Of a DNA stretch of 64,000 bases, positions 16,696 to 24,363 are shown piece after piece. The stretch is from JBBQFI01 sp038321775 (GTDB taxonomy: Bacteria; Verrucomicrobiota; Verrucomicrobiia; Chthoniobacterales; UBA10450). The stretch spans positions 1 to 64,000 of the forward strand of contig JBBQFI010000006.1 of assembly GCA_038321775.1 (NCBI GenBank). The letters are read 5' to 3'. A model generated the notes under the pieces. The model had not been told where the DNA came from. It did not search any database and saw only the letters and a list, made by a program, of their open reading frames with translations. Position 1 is the first letter of the stretch, and each line of letters begins with the position of its first letter. Made by a program: the position numbers and the translations under genes.

Positions 16696-16801
16696 CCAAT
16701 CGATGGAGCGAACCGCAAAAAGAGAAGTGAAAAGTTGAAGGTAGAAAATAGAAAAGACTTGAGCAGGGCCGTGCGCGGGGCTGGCCTTGGTCTCGTTAGA
16801 T
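16690..16801 (+). repeat. attC site 17, purine-rich loop subtype
   Basis: Outer boxes ACCTAAC and GTTAGAT. Loop as in sites 10, 12 and 14. Confidence 0.88.
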
Positions 16802-16805
16802 TGCT

Positions 16806-17114
16806 ATGACCGTGCGCGAGCAATTCAGACGGCGGCGCGTTCGTATAATCTCACTGATTGGCGGAGGAGTCGCGTGCTTCATGCTTGTAGCTGCGTTAGG
16901 ACAGGGCAATTCCCGTCTGATGCCGTTCGCGGTGTTCGCGTTCGTGGTTGTTGCTATCGGCATGATTTCTTTTGGTCGTTTCCGCTGCCCGAAATGCCAC
17001 ACTGTCCTCAGCGCTGTAAATTTGCCGCAAGAGGGCGTTCTATCATTTCCCCGGTACTGTCCTTCGTGTGGATGCGACTTCGAAGCTATCGATGCTGGCG
17101 ACATACACATCTAA
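16806..17114 (+). CDS. Cassette 18: membrane protein with C-terminal zinc ribbon
   Basis: A 102-residue protein: basic N-terminus, two transmembrane helices (about 14-31 and 39-55), then a cytoplasmic zinc ribbon with CPKC (61-64) and CPSC (85-88). The stop TAA lies in the attC left box. Such ribbons often serve in protein-protein or nucleic-acid contacts; no specific function is known. Confidence 0.72.
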   Translation: MTVREQFRRRRVRIISLIGGGVACFMLVAALGQGNSRLMPFAVFAFVVVAIGMISFGRFRCPKCHTVLSAVNLPQEGVLSFPRYCPSCGCDFEAIDAGDIHI

Positions 17115-17213
17115 CCAATCGCTCGAGCCAATGATTTCTCACTCCCGTTCGCTCGGTCCTGCGACTTGCCCATCCACGGCGCTCGCTTCGCAGTGATCCC
17201 ATTTTCGTTAGGT
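17109..17213 (+). repeat. attC site 18 (last complete site)
   Basis: Outer boxes ATCTAAC and GTTAGGT, 105 bp. The inner boxes are weaker than elsewhere. Confidence 0.8.
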
Positions 17214-17625
17214 GTATTCTGACGTGCAGCTAAGCAAGAGCGGATCAAGCGGCTGCGGCGTGTTCTGCCTGGTTGGCGGCATAACGCTCATTCTGTTTGG
17301 GTGGTTCTGGCATATTCCCCACGTCACCCGTACGACAGGCACGATTGTCGCGTCGACGCCTGCGATTTACGGCCAGACGCGTCGCACTATTACATACGAT
17401 TATCTAGCTCACGGAAACCATTACCGCGGGCAGCGCTTTCTTTGGCACTGGTCGCCGATGGTTGGCAGATTCGATGCGGGGGCTTCGTTTCCGGTGTATT
17501 TCGTCGATGAGCACCCAGACCAAAGCTATGCGCCTCTCCCGCCACGTGTCTATCTAGTGATTATCACTGGTACTATTTGGCTCGCGATGGGAGCCGTTTT
17601 TATTATTTTTGGTAAGCCACGCTAA
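17212..17625 (+). CDS. Cassette 19: DUF3592-like membrane protein
   Basis: A 137-residue protein with a GTG start formed by the cassette core. It has a transmembrane helix near the N-terminus and another at the C-terminus, enclosing a beta-rich segment (TTGTIVAST, ITYDYLAHGNHYRGQRF, VYFVDEHPDQSYA) typical of DUF3592 proteins. Function unknown. It is the last clear cassette. Confidence 0.7.
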   Translation: MYSDVQLSKSGSSGCGVFCLVGGITLILFGWFWHIPHVTRTTGTIVASTPAIYGQTRRTITYDYLAHGNHYRGQRFLWHWSPMVGRFDAGASFPVYFVDEHPDQSYAPLPPRVYLVIITGTIWLAMGAVFIIFGKPR

Positions 17626-17626
17626 C

Positions 17627-17640
17627 ACCTAACCAGACGT
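17627..17640 (+). repeat. attC site 19, truncated left end only
   Basis: ACCTAAC followed by a few matching bases (CAGACG), after which the sequence is unrelated and no GTTRRRY partner follows at the expected distance. This marks the right boundary of the array. Confidence 0.6.
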
Positions 17641-17670
17641 TTAAATGACCAACCGCCGCGTGACTTTGTA

Positions 17671-18261
17671 ATGGGCAAAGGAAAAATGAAAAGGGTTAAA
17701 GCCGATAAAAAGGAGTTATCCCCAAAGCAACGGGAGGAGTTGCTCAGGACTTTGGAAGCCCGTTTTGGGAAGAATATGAAACGCCACAAAGGTATTGAGT
17801 GGAGCAAGGTGAAAGCAAGGCTGGAGTCCCAGCCTGAAAAGCTGTGGTCACTCGATAAGATGGAAGAAACGGGCGGTGAACCTGACGTTGTGGGTCAGGA
17901 TACGAAGACAGGCGAATACATCTTCTTCGATGGTTCAGAGCAAACTCCCAGTGGCCGCGTAAGTCTCTGCTATGACGATGAGGCGCTGGAGGCGAGGAAG
18001 GAACACAAGCCGAAGGACGGCGCCGTTGGCATGGCGACGGCCATGGGCGTGGAGCTTCTGACCGAGCAAGAATATTTTGAACTGCAGAAGCTAGGAGAGT
18101 TCGATACGAAACGATCGAGCTGGATCAAGACGCCTGCTGAGATCAGAAAGCTCGGGGGCGCGCTCTACTGCGATCGACGCTACGGGCGCGTCTTCGTCGG
18201 GCACAACGGCGCGGAGTCCTACTACAGCGGCAGGGCATTCCGCAGCTCGCTCAGGGTCTAA
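17671..18261 (+). CDS. DUF4256 family protein
   Basis: A 196-residue soluble protein closely matching DUF4256: LSPKQREELLRTLEARF, then KLWSLDKMEETGGEPDVVG, then TPAEIRKLGGALYCDRRYG and the C-terminal AESYYSGRAFRSSLRV. Function is unknown and there are no membrane segments. It lies just beyond the truncated last attC on the same strand, so it may be a former cassette gene that lost its attC, or a resident gene. Confidence 0.8.
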   Translation: MGKGKMKRVKADKKELSPKQREELLRTLEARFGKNMKRHKGIEWSKVKARLESQPEKLWSLDKMEETGGEPDVVGQDTKTGEYIFFDGSEQTPSGRVSLCYDDEALEARKEHKPKDGAVGMATAMGVELLTEQEYFELQKLGEFDTKRSSWIKTPAEIRKLGGALYCDRRYGRVFVGHNGAESYYSGRAFRSSLRV

Positions 18262-18292
18262 GGTCGCCCAGAGCTACTCCATTATTTCCAGA

Positions 18293-19669
18293 TTACGAGA
18301 GCACCGGCGTGGTAGCCGGGACCGAAGGGTCGGTAAAGTTAAGCTTCTTCTTTAGCTCGCGCTGGAGAAGAAACAAGTTGAGGCACGCCTGGAACACTTG
18401 CGATGCAACCGAAAGATACCAGAGTTCCCGCAACTCGAAACCGGCCCGGCGTGAAAGTAACACGGCCGGCAACGCGAATAGAACAAGGCGCGTCATTGAG
18501 CTAAGCAAGGGCGGCAGGGTATGGCCGAGCCCTTGAAAAACACTTGAGCTGGCAAAGACAATTCCCGCCGCCACGAAGTTCCACGCGGCGATCCTCATAT
18601 ATTCTGATCCGCGCGCGATGACTCGCGGATCGCTCGAGAAACCACGGATCAGGAGCTCAGGAAAATAATGAGCGATCAAGGCAAGCACCAGCATGATCGC
18701 CGCTGAAAGACCAATCGCGGCGTAGACGGATTGCCGCACGCGATCGCCATGGCGTCCGCCGAAGTTCTGTCCTACTACAGGACTAACCGCGAAACTCAGC
18801 GCCACGACGGGAAGAAACAAGGCCTGCATCACCCGAGCGCCAATGCCAAAGCCGGCCTGCGCTTCCGGTCCGAAGCCACGAATGATTCCGTAGACGATCA
18901 CGATAAACAAAAAGAGCAGGCAAAATTCCGCGCCAGCAGGTAAGCCGATGCGAAGCATGTCCCACCAGGTTTTGAGTTGCGGGCGCCATTGCGCAACGTG
19001 GAAACGCAGGTAGTGAAACTTCTTTTCGAAATAGGTAATTAACAACACATCCGCGATCAGGATCGAAATAAACGTGGCTAGAGCCGCTCCGCTTACTCCC
19101 AGTTTGGGCAATCCGGCGACGCCAAAAATAAGGAACGGCGCCAGAATCATATTCAGAACGACACTTAAGACCTGAATACCTACCGCAGGCTTTACGATGC
19201 CCGTGGCGCGCATAGCCGAGCTAAGCGAGATAAGAGGAAACTGCAGGAGAAGGGCTGGAATAAACCAAAACAGATAGCTCTTAGCCATGGTCGCAGTAGC
19301 TGCATTCGCGCTGAGGGCCTGGCAATAAGAATTGCGTGTTAAGAAACCAATTAAGCCGAGTCCTACCGCTACCAGAATGGACATGACAAAGGACTGGTTT
19401 AAGACGAACTCAGCACGCGGCTGGTCCTTCTTTCCAGCAGCTTGAGCGATGAGGGCGGTCGTTCCTACGCCGAGCATCTGAGTGAGCGCGAGGACAATCA
19501 TGGTCAGGTTACCCGCCACGCTCACGGCGGCGATTGCTTCCCTTCCGAGACGACCAACCCAATAAAGATCAGCCAGAAGATAAAGCGTCTGCACAGCCAT
19601 ACTCACGGCCATGAACGCTCCCATGCCGATCAAATGCCTTATCACGGAGCCTTGCGTCAGATCTTTCAT
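18293..19669 (-). CDS. MATE family efflux transporter
   Basis: A 458-residue polytopic membrane protein with about 12 helices in two similar halves, typical MATE length. Characteristic segments include LYLLADLYWVGRLG near the N-terminus, QMLGVGTTALIAQAAG, and the second-half AVSPVVGQNFGG. It exports cationic or drug-like compounds using a sodium or proton gradient. It is convergent with the preceding DUF4256 gene. Confidence 0.9.
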   Translation of the reverse strand: MKDLTQGSVIRHLIGMGAFMAVSMAVQTLYLLADLYWVGRLGREAIAAVSVAGNLTMIVLALTQMLGVGTTALIAQAAGKKDQPRAEFVLNQSFVMSILVAVGLGLIGFLTRNSYCQALSANAATATMAKSYLFWFIPALLLQFPLISLSSAMRATGIVKPAVGIQVLSVVLNMILAPFLIFGVAGLPKLGVSGAALATFISILIADVLLITYFEKKFHYLRFHVAQWRPQLKTWWDMLRIGLPAGAEFCLLFLFIVIVYGIIRGFGPEAQAGFGIGARVMQALFLPVVALSFAVSPVVGQNFGGRHGDRVRQSVYAAIGLSAAIMLVLALIAHYFPELLIRGFSSDPRVIARGSEYMRIAAWNFVAAGIVFASSSVFQGLGHTLPPLLSSMTRLVLFALPAVLLSRRAGFELRELWYLSVASQVFQACLNLFLLQRELKKKLNFTDPSVPATTPVLS

Positions 19670-19860
19670 CAGGAATTCGACCGGAAGGTGAACGAAATCG
19701 CGAGCTAACTCAAATCGTTACTTCGCCTTGTTTTCGAGGTCGCGCTCTTGCTCACAGTTTTCGCGAGCGTTTCGGACGCGCAGGAGACTTACAAGGTAGG
19801 GAAGGTCGAAATGGGTCGCATCAATATTTTGACCTTTAGCTTAGAAACATTGGCCGCGAG

Positions 19861-20307
19861 TTAATCGGGAATTTCGGCTTCGACCAGTTTCGCCATGAGA
19901 ATGAGCGATTCCTGCCAGCCTAGGTAACACATCTCGGCCGGAATAACCTCAGGCACGCCTTCCTGCACGATGTTCAGCTCGGTGCCACACGAAATCTTCT
20001 TTAAGGTGATCATGACCCGCATTTCCCCGGGCATGTTCGGGTCGTCGAATTTGTCGGTGTAACGAATTCGTTCGTTAGGCGTTAGTTCGACATAGGTCCC
20101 GCCGAAGGAGTGGCTGGTGCCGGTGGTGAAGTTAGTGAAGGACATCTTGTAGCCGCCGCCGACTTTCGCTTCCATCTGGTGGACCTTGCCGGTGAATCCG
20201 TTAGGCGGCAGCCATTTCGCCATGGCGTCAGGATCGAGGAATGCGCGATAGACTCTCTCAGGTGCAGCACGGAGGACGCGGTGGATACGAATGGTGTTGG
20301 TGGCCAT
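19861..20307 (-). CDS. SRPBCC/AHSA1-type START-domain protein
   Basis: A 148-residue protein starting MATNTIRIHRVLRA. VYRAFLDPDAMAKWLPP and GGTYVELTPNERIRYTDKF are typical of the AHSA1 (activator of Hsp90-like) SRPBCC branch, a hydrophobic-pocket fold of mostly unknown ligand. The reading frame is open further upstream, but the internal ATG gives the family N-terminus. Confidence 0.85.
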   Translation of the reverse strand: MATNTIRIHRVLRAAPERVYRAFLDPDAMAKWLPPNGFTGKVHQMEAKVGGGYKMSFTNFTTGTSHSFGGTYVELTPNERIRYTDKFDDPNMPGEMRVMITLKKISCGTELNIVQEGVPEVIPAEMCYLGWQESLILMAKLVEAEIPD

Positions 20308-20631
20308 GGATTTCTTACATTTCGCCGTGCCCTCACTGCGATGCAACGGGGAATCTTCAGCCGTTGAGGGTTGTTGGTTGAGAGTTGAGGGGTCGCGCTT
20401 GCGCGCACAAAGTTGTAGCAGCGGCATCGAGTTATCGAGGATTCACGTCGGACGATCTACGACGCCGCGAATGTCGCCATTATGTCCCGAATGGGCGCGC
20501 CACCGCGGTGGGCAAACGCCCTAGCAAGCGCGTTCCATCTTCGACCAGGCGAAAAAAGTCCTGGATGAAGAAGCGCGCTTCGACGAACTCTAAAGCGCGT
20601 CTCGGCGCGCGCTGCCTAACGACTGTGCTGG
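20308..20631. other. Intergenic region with possible gene remnant
   Basis: No complete gene is seen. On the plus strand the end of this stretch reads RSIFDQAKKVLDEEARFDEL before a stop at about 20593, which looks like the C-terminus of a lost gene, but I cannot name it. One GCCTAACGA word is at 20614. Confidence 0.35.
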
Positions 20632-21072
20632 TTATTTACTGGCCGGCTTTTCCGCTTTCACGTCGGTATGGAAGATGGCGCGCCATTCGCCGTTTTGCCT
20701 TCTCCAAACCGAGGCTGCCATATAGGTGCCGGAAACATCCTGTCCTTTTATGGTCGCTTTCATTTTTACCCGGTAGGTGATGGTGGCGGTGTCCGCATCG
20801 GGAAACGCGACGTTGAAATCGCTGAAGGAGACCGATTTCACATCGTTTGTTTTCATCGAATCGAGCTCGTGCTGCGCGGTGTAGGCGCCGTCGCTGTAAA
20901 GAGCCATGAAGCCCGTGTGCAGAAGTTTCGCGAAGTCGTCCGATTTTTTCTCCTGGAATGTTTTCCAGGCGGTTTTTTCCTTCGCGATGAGCGCTCCCTT
21001 GTCTGACGGCGCGAATGAAAGAGCGATCGTGGCGAAGAAGATAGTCATTGCATAAGTGATGTATTTTTTCAT
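20632..21072 (-). CDS. Exported NTF2-like (DUF4440-type) protein
   Basis: A 146-residue protein with a signal peptide (YAMTIFFATIALSFA). The mature domain has the cone-shaped NTF2 pattern of DUF4440 proteins: KEKTAWKTFQEKKSDDFAKL, then YSDGAYTAQHEL, then GTYMAASVWRRQNGEWRAIFH. Such proteins bind small ligands or act as isomerase-like scaffolds; no substrate is predicted. Predicted periplasmic. Confidence 0.75.
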   Translation of the reverse strand: MKKYITYAMTIFFATIALSFAPSDKGALIAKEKTAWKTFQEKKSDDFAKLLHTGFMALYSDGAYTAQHELDSMKTNDVKSVSFSDFNVAFPDADTATITYRVKMKATIKGQDVSGTYMAASVWRRQNGEWRAIFHTDVKAEKPASK

Positions 21073-21209
21073 GGGTCCTTTCGGTTAGGTTGCGAGGCCG
21101 AGCCTGAAAGACCCGGCTAAAAAGGTCAACGCGAAAAACGTTAGGCTACTTTCAGAACTTACGTTAAATGAGAATTTTGGAACTCGTCGAGATGACCTCT
21201 TTACCAACC

Positions 21210-21698
21210 ATGACCATCCGAATCCTCGTTACCGGCGGCACGTTCGATAAGGATTACAACGAACTCACCGGGAAACTTTTTTTCAAAGACACTCACGTCG
21301 AGGAGATGCTGCGACTGGGGCGTTCGCAGGTGAAGGTCACGATCAGCACGGTCATGATGATCGACAGCCTCGAAATGACCGACTCCGATCGCGCGCTCAT
21401 CGTACAGAACTGTCTTCAGGCTGAGGAAGATTACATCGTCATCACCCACGGTACCGACACGATGACAGAAACCGCCGCGATGATTGCTCCCGCCGTGACG
21501 GGAAAAACCGTCGTGCTTACCGGCGCCATGATTCCCTATGCCTTCGGCAGTTCCGACGGTCTCTTCAATCTCGGCAGCGCGCTCTCGTTCGTGCAGGTGT
21601 TACCCGCCGGCGTTTACATTGCGATGAACGGCAAATGTTTTCCGTGGGATCGCGTGAAGAAGAATCGCGAGCGCGGCGAGTTCGAGGAAATTCAATAG
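21210..21698 (+). CDS. Asparaginase-family N-terminal-domain protein
   Basis: A 162-residue protein starting MTIRILVTGGTFDK. It has the first catalytic threonine motif TGGT and the second motif HGTDTMTETA, followed by VLTGAMIP, but ends after SSDGLFNLGSAL and so lacks the C-terminal domain of type I/II asparaginases. Single-domain proteins like this form a recognised group; activity on asparagine is unproven. The frame is open 14 codons upstream. Confidence 0.75.
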   Translation: MTIRILVTGGTFDKDYNELTGKLFFKDTHVEEMLRLGRSQVKVTISTVMMIDSLEMTDSDRALIVQNCLQAEEDYIVITHGTDTMTETAAMIAPAVTGKTVVLTGAMIPYAFGSSDGLFNLGSALSFVQVLPAGVYIAMNGKCFPWDRVKKNRERGEFEEIQ

Positions 21699-21737
21699 CG
21701 AGACCGGATTTTCGAGTACGCTATATTCGGTTGAGTC

Positions 21738-22556
21738 ATGTCTGTTTTCACTAACATCGCCGCCTACAAGTTTGTTTCGTTAGGCGAACTGGAGGCGCTC
21801 CAGGCCGAGCTGCGGCAGATGTGTGCGGAATCCGGAATGCGCGGCACCATTCTGCTGAGCCCGGAAGGGATCAATGTCTTCGTCTCGGCCGAGCGTTCTG
21901 CCGCGGATCGACTTCTCGTTAGGCTCAAAGCTATTCCCGAACTCGCCGATCTCACCGCGAAAATGAGCGAAAGCGATCATCAACCGTTCAATCGCATGCT
22001 CGTGAAGATCAAAAAGGAGATCATTGCCTTCGGTATCTCCGGCGTCGATCCGGCCCGCCGACCTGCGCCACGGCTGGCACCGCGCCAGCTCAAGCAATGG
22101 CTCGACGAAGGCCGCGCCATAACTCTTCTCGATACCCGCAACACCTATGAAGTGAAGCTCGGCACCTTTCGCGGCGCACGCACGCTGAGCCTCAATCACT
22201 TCCGCGAATTCCCAACCGCGGCCAACTCCCTGCCTAACGACTTGAAGGAACAACCGGTTGTCGCCTTTTGCACTGGCGGAATTCGTTGCGAGAAAGCGGC
22301 GTCATTACTGGAAATGGCCGGCTTCACCAAAGTCTTCCAACTCGATGGCGGCATTCTGAATTACTTCAAGGAATGCGGGGGCGCTCATTACGAAGGCGAC
22401 TGCTTCGTCTTCGACAAACGCGTCGCGGTCGATGCCTCACTCCGCGAAACCGGCGCCGCACTATGCTTCGTCTGCCAGACGCCACTCACGCTTATCGAAC
22501 AGGAAGACGATCGCTACGTGGAGTCCGTCTCCTGCCCTCACTGCTACGCGCAGTAA
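21738..22556 (+). CDS. trhO: tRNA uridine-34 hydroxylase TrhO (rhodanese-like)
   Basis: A 272-residue protein of the YceA/TrhO family, which makes 5-hydroxyuridine at the tRNA wobble position using molecular oxygen. The N-terminal ferredoxin-like domain contains RGTILLSPEGIN; the rhodanese domain has LLDTRNTYEVKLGTF and active-site loop CTGGIRCEKA (C178 to C184); the C-terminal zinc-like region has CFVC and CPHC. It contains three TCGTTAGGC words. It follows the asparaginase-like gene by 39 bp. Confidence 0.92.
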   Translation: MSVFTNIAAYKFVSLGELEALQAELRQMCAESGMRGTILLSPEGINVFVSAERSAADRLLVRLKAIPELADLTAKMSESDHQPFNRMLVKIKKEIIAFGISGVDPARRPAPRLAPRQLKQWLDEGRAITLLDTRNTYEVKLGTFRGARTLSLNHFREFPTAANSLPNDLKEQPVVAFCTGGIRCEKAASLLEMAGFTKVFQLDGGILNYFKECGGAHYEGDCFVFDKRVAVDASLRETGAALCFVCQTPLTLIEQEDDRYVESVSCPHCYAQ

Positions 22557-22701
22557 TCAAAAGCGTTGTTGGGATTTCGTGGCGGAGTTTGCGATAACAG
22601 TTCAACTCTGCGCATGAATCCGACGCCCTACACTCCATTCTGCAAACCGTTTTGGTTTTGGAATTCCAAAGTCCTGCTCACTGCCATCAAACTGGGCTCT
22701 G

Positions 22702-22854
22702 TTATTTGCCGATAAGAATAAAGACGCCCGCTGCTAGCGCGATGAGATCGATCAGAAAAACGGCCGGCCCGAGTGGCAAACCGAATCCAAGAAGGCCATG
22801 CAGAATCAAATAAATCGCGAGCAGAAACATTCCAATGCTTTTCGTGAATTTCAT
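22702..22854 (-). CDS. Small two-helix membrane protein
   Basis: A 50-residue protein starting MKFTKSIGMFLLAIY with two hydrophobic segments (about 8-24 and 31-48). Very short inner-membrane proteins of this shape recur in several phyla without a known function. The upstream part of the open frame is not hydrophobic and is probably not translated. Confidence 0.5.
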   Translation of the reverse strand: MKFTKSIGMFLLAIYLILHGLLGFGLPLGPAVFLIDLIALAAGVFILIGK

Positions 22855-22986
22855 GTGCCGATTTTGCAAGTTGCCGATTCGGCTGACAATCGAGAATTGA
22901 GGCTGGGAGTAAGACACCAGCGATTTAAAAGCGGCGCGCGTTGATCACGTTGTTGCTCGTGTTCACAGGAGGTTTTATGGAGGTGC

Positions 22987-23316
22987 ATGAGCTTCATCAA
23001 TCTCGAGCAGCTGCCGTTTGTTGGAATGTCGCATGAGTTCGTCGGCGAAAAACAGGGCGCGCCCTTCTCTGCCTACATCGTTACGGCCAAGCCGGGACAA
23101 GGCCCGCGCATGCATACTCATCCGTACGTCGAAGTCGCATTCACGATCGAAGGCTTCGCCACGATCACTGTCGGCGATGAAGAGCGCGAAGTGAAAGCGG
23201 GCGGCATTGTCGTCATTCCCGCGAATACGCCGCACCGATTCGTTAACTCCGGCAACACGACGCTGCGTCAGATCGATGTGCACGCCAGTCCAAAATTTAT
23301 CCAGACGAATCTATGA
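22987..23316 (+). CDS. Single-domain cupin
   Basis: A 109-residue cupin. Motif 1 is in GPRMHTHPYVEVAFTIEGFA (H near 43 and 45, E near 49) and motif 2 in IPANTPHRFVNSG (H near 84), giving a normal His3Glu metal site. A good Shine-Dalgarno (AGGAGG) lies upstream. The substrate cannot be inferred. Confidence 0.8.
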   Translation: MSFINLEQLPFVGMSHEFVGEKQGAPFSAYIVTAKPGQGPRMHTHPYVEVAFTIEGFATITVGDEEREVKAGGIVVIPANTPHRFVNSGNTTLRQIDVHASPKFIQTNL

Positions 23317-23329
23317 CTATATCCTCTAA

Positions 23330-23356
23330 TCACTCGTCACGTGTCACTCGTCACTT
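23330..23356. repeat. Heptanucleotide array, GTCACNN family
   Basis: Four successive 7-base units (partial TCACTC, then GTCACGT, GTCACTC, GTCACTT). The same degenerate heptad recurs at 24325, 26333, 26757 and 41616. Confidence 0.7.
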
Positions 23357-23665
23357 GCCCTTCAGGCCATCGCGCCAGGCCATCACTTCCAGTTCGGCCT
23401 GGACAGCGTCCTCGACTGGAATTACGGGACGCGCTTCAAATTCAAAAGCAGGCAACATCGAACAGAACTTGTGCACGGCCAACGGATCGTCGCAATCCAA
23501 CATCATATACCCGCCCCAGTCACCCACTCGAATAACAAACAACTCGATCTTGAAATTAGCGGGCGCCTTCCATTGACGGAACACCTCCAGGATCCGCTTC
23601 TGCGCATTCTCATATTCCATCGGCGAACCTTGCGCTCGCTCCCGCCAGCTGATCATGTATTTCAT
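23351..23665 (-). CDS. DUF3303-like small protein
   Basis: A 104-residue protein, MKYMISWRERAQGSPMEYE, then KAPANFKIELFVIRVGDWGG, matching the ferredoxin-like-fold DUF3303 family (about 90-105 residues). No catalytic residues are known and it is probably cytoplasmic. A Shine-Dalgarno-like GGAGGA lies just upstream of the start. Confidence 0.75.
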   Translation of the reverse strand: MKYMISWRERAQGSPMEYENAQKRILEVFRQWKAPANFKIELFVIRVGDWGGYMMLDCDDPLAVHKFCSMLPAFEFEARPVIPVEDAVQAELEVMAWRDGLKGK

Positions 23666-23782
23666 TAGTATTTTCCTCCGTTAGGTTTCTTTTCTCTTTC
23701 CCCTTTGGCTAGCAAGGCGGGACGCCAAATGGCAAGCAAAAACAGATAGCGCGACCTTGCAGATCTTTGAGTACAATTCGGC

Positions 23783-24307
23783 ATGCGCTGGGTGGTATTT
23801 CTTCGAGCAGTGAATGTCGGCAGGACAAATCGATGCCGAACAGTGGTAATTGCAAAGCAGCTGGCCAGGTTCGGTGTCGTTAACATTGGCGCGGTCGGCA
23901 CGTTCGTGGTGCGCGAAAATGTAAGCGAATCGATCTTTCGCGCCGCCCTCGTTCGGAAATTACCATTCAAATGCGAGATCATGATTTGTCCCGCGCACGA
24001 CATCCTCAAACTTGCGGCAAAGGATCCATTCTCGAAAGAGCCATCCGGCCCAAACATTGTGCGGTTCGTAAGCGTGTTAGCCAAACGACTTCGCACGCTG
24101 CCTCCTCTTCCTCTCAGCCTGCCATCGGACGACGACTGGCTGGTCAAGATCATTGCGATCCAAAGCCGATTCGTCCTTGGTCTGTATCGTCGTGAAATGA
24201 AAGCGATCAGCTACCTCGGCAAGATCGAGAAGCAGCTCGGCGTCCCAGTCACCACGCGCAATTGGAACACGATCGAAAAAGTCGCGAAAGTTCTTCGGGA
24301 GGCATAG
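23783..24307 (+). CDS. DUF1697 family protein
   Basis: A 174-residue protein. FLRAVNVG near the N-terminus and the general order of strands agree with DUF1697 (typically about 175-180 residues); the usual opening GRTVNVGG-type motif reads GRTNRCR. Function unknown. Confidence 0.7.
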   Translation: MRWVVFLRAVNVGRTNRCRTVVIAKQLARFGVVNIGAVGTFVVRENVSESIFRAALVRKLPFKCEIMICPAHDILKLAAKDPFSKEPSGPNIVRFVSVLAKRLRTLPPLPLSLPSDDDWLVKIIAIQSRFVLGLYRREMKAISYLGKIEKQLGVPVTTRNWNTIEKVAKVLREA

Positions 24308-24324
24308 CGAGCCTTTGATTTCTT

Positions 24325-24338
24325 GTCACCTGTCACTT
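24325..24338. repeat. Heptanucleotide pair GTCACCT-GTCACTT
   Basis: Two units of the GTCACNN heptad in the gap before the cyclase gene's stop. Confidence 0.5.
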
Positions 24339-24363
24339 CCGATACCGTCGTCGCTCACGCAAT

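Larger units (their letters stand above)
5660..17640 (+). mobile_element. Integron gene-cassette array without integrase (CALIN), 19 cassettes
   Basis: Nineteen small gene units, all on the plus strand, are each bounded by a GTTRRRY core on the left and an attC site on the right. Eighteen attC sites are complete (105-196 bp) with RYYYAAC at one end and GTTRRRY (twice ATTRRRY) at the other. Inner boxes pair as expected: in the first site GATGCAGCGAACCGCTGG pairs with CCAGCGGTCGCTGATC leaving an extrahelical G and A, the hallmark of single-strand attC folding. The sites resemble each other closely, as in sedentary chromosomal integrons. No integrase gene is visible within the window on either side. 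Confidence 0.93.

Noticed and set aside
17671..18261. DUF4256 gene as a twentieth cassette
   Set aside because: No complete attC on either side; the left site is cut and none follows the gene.
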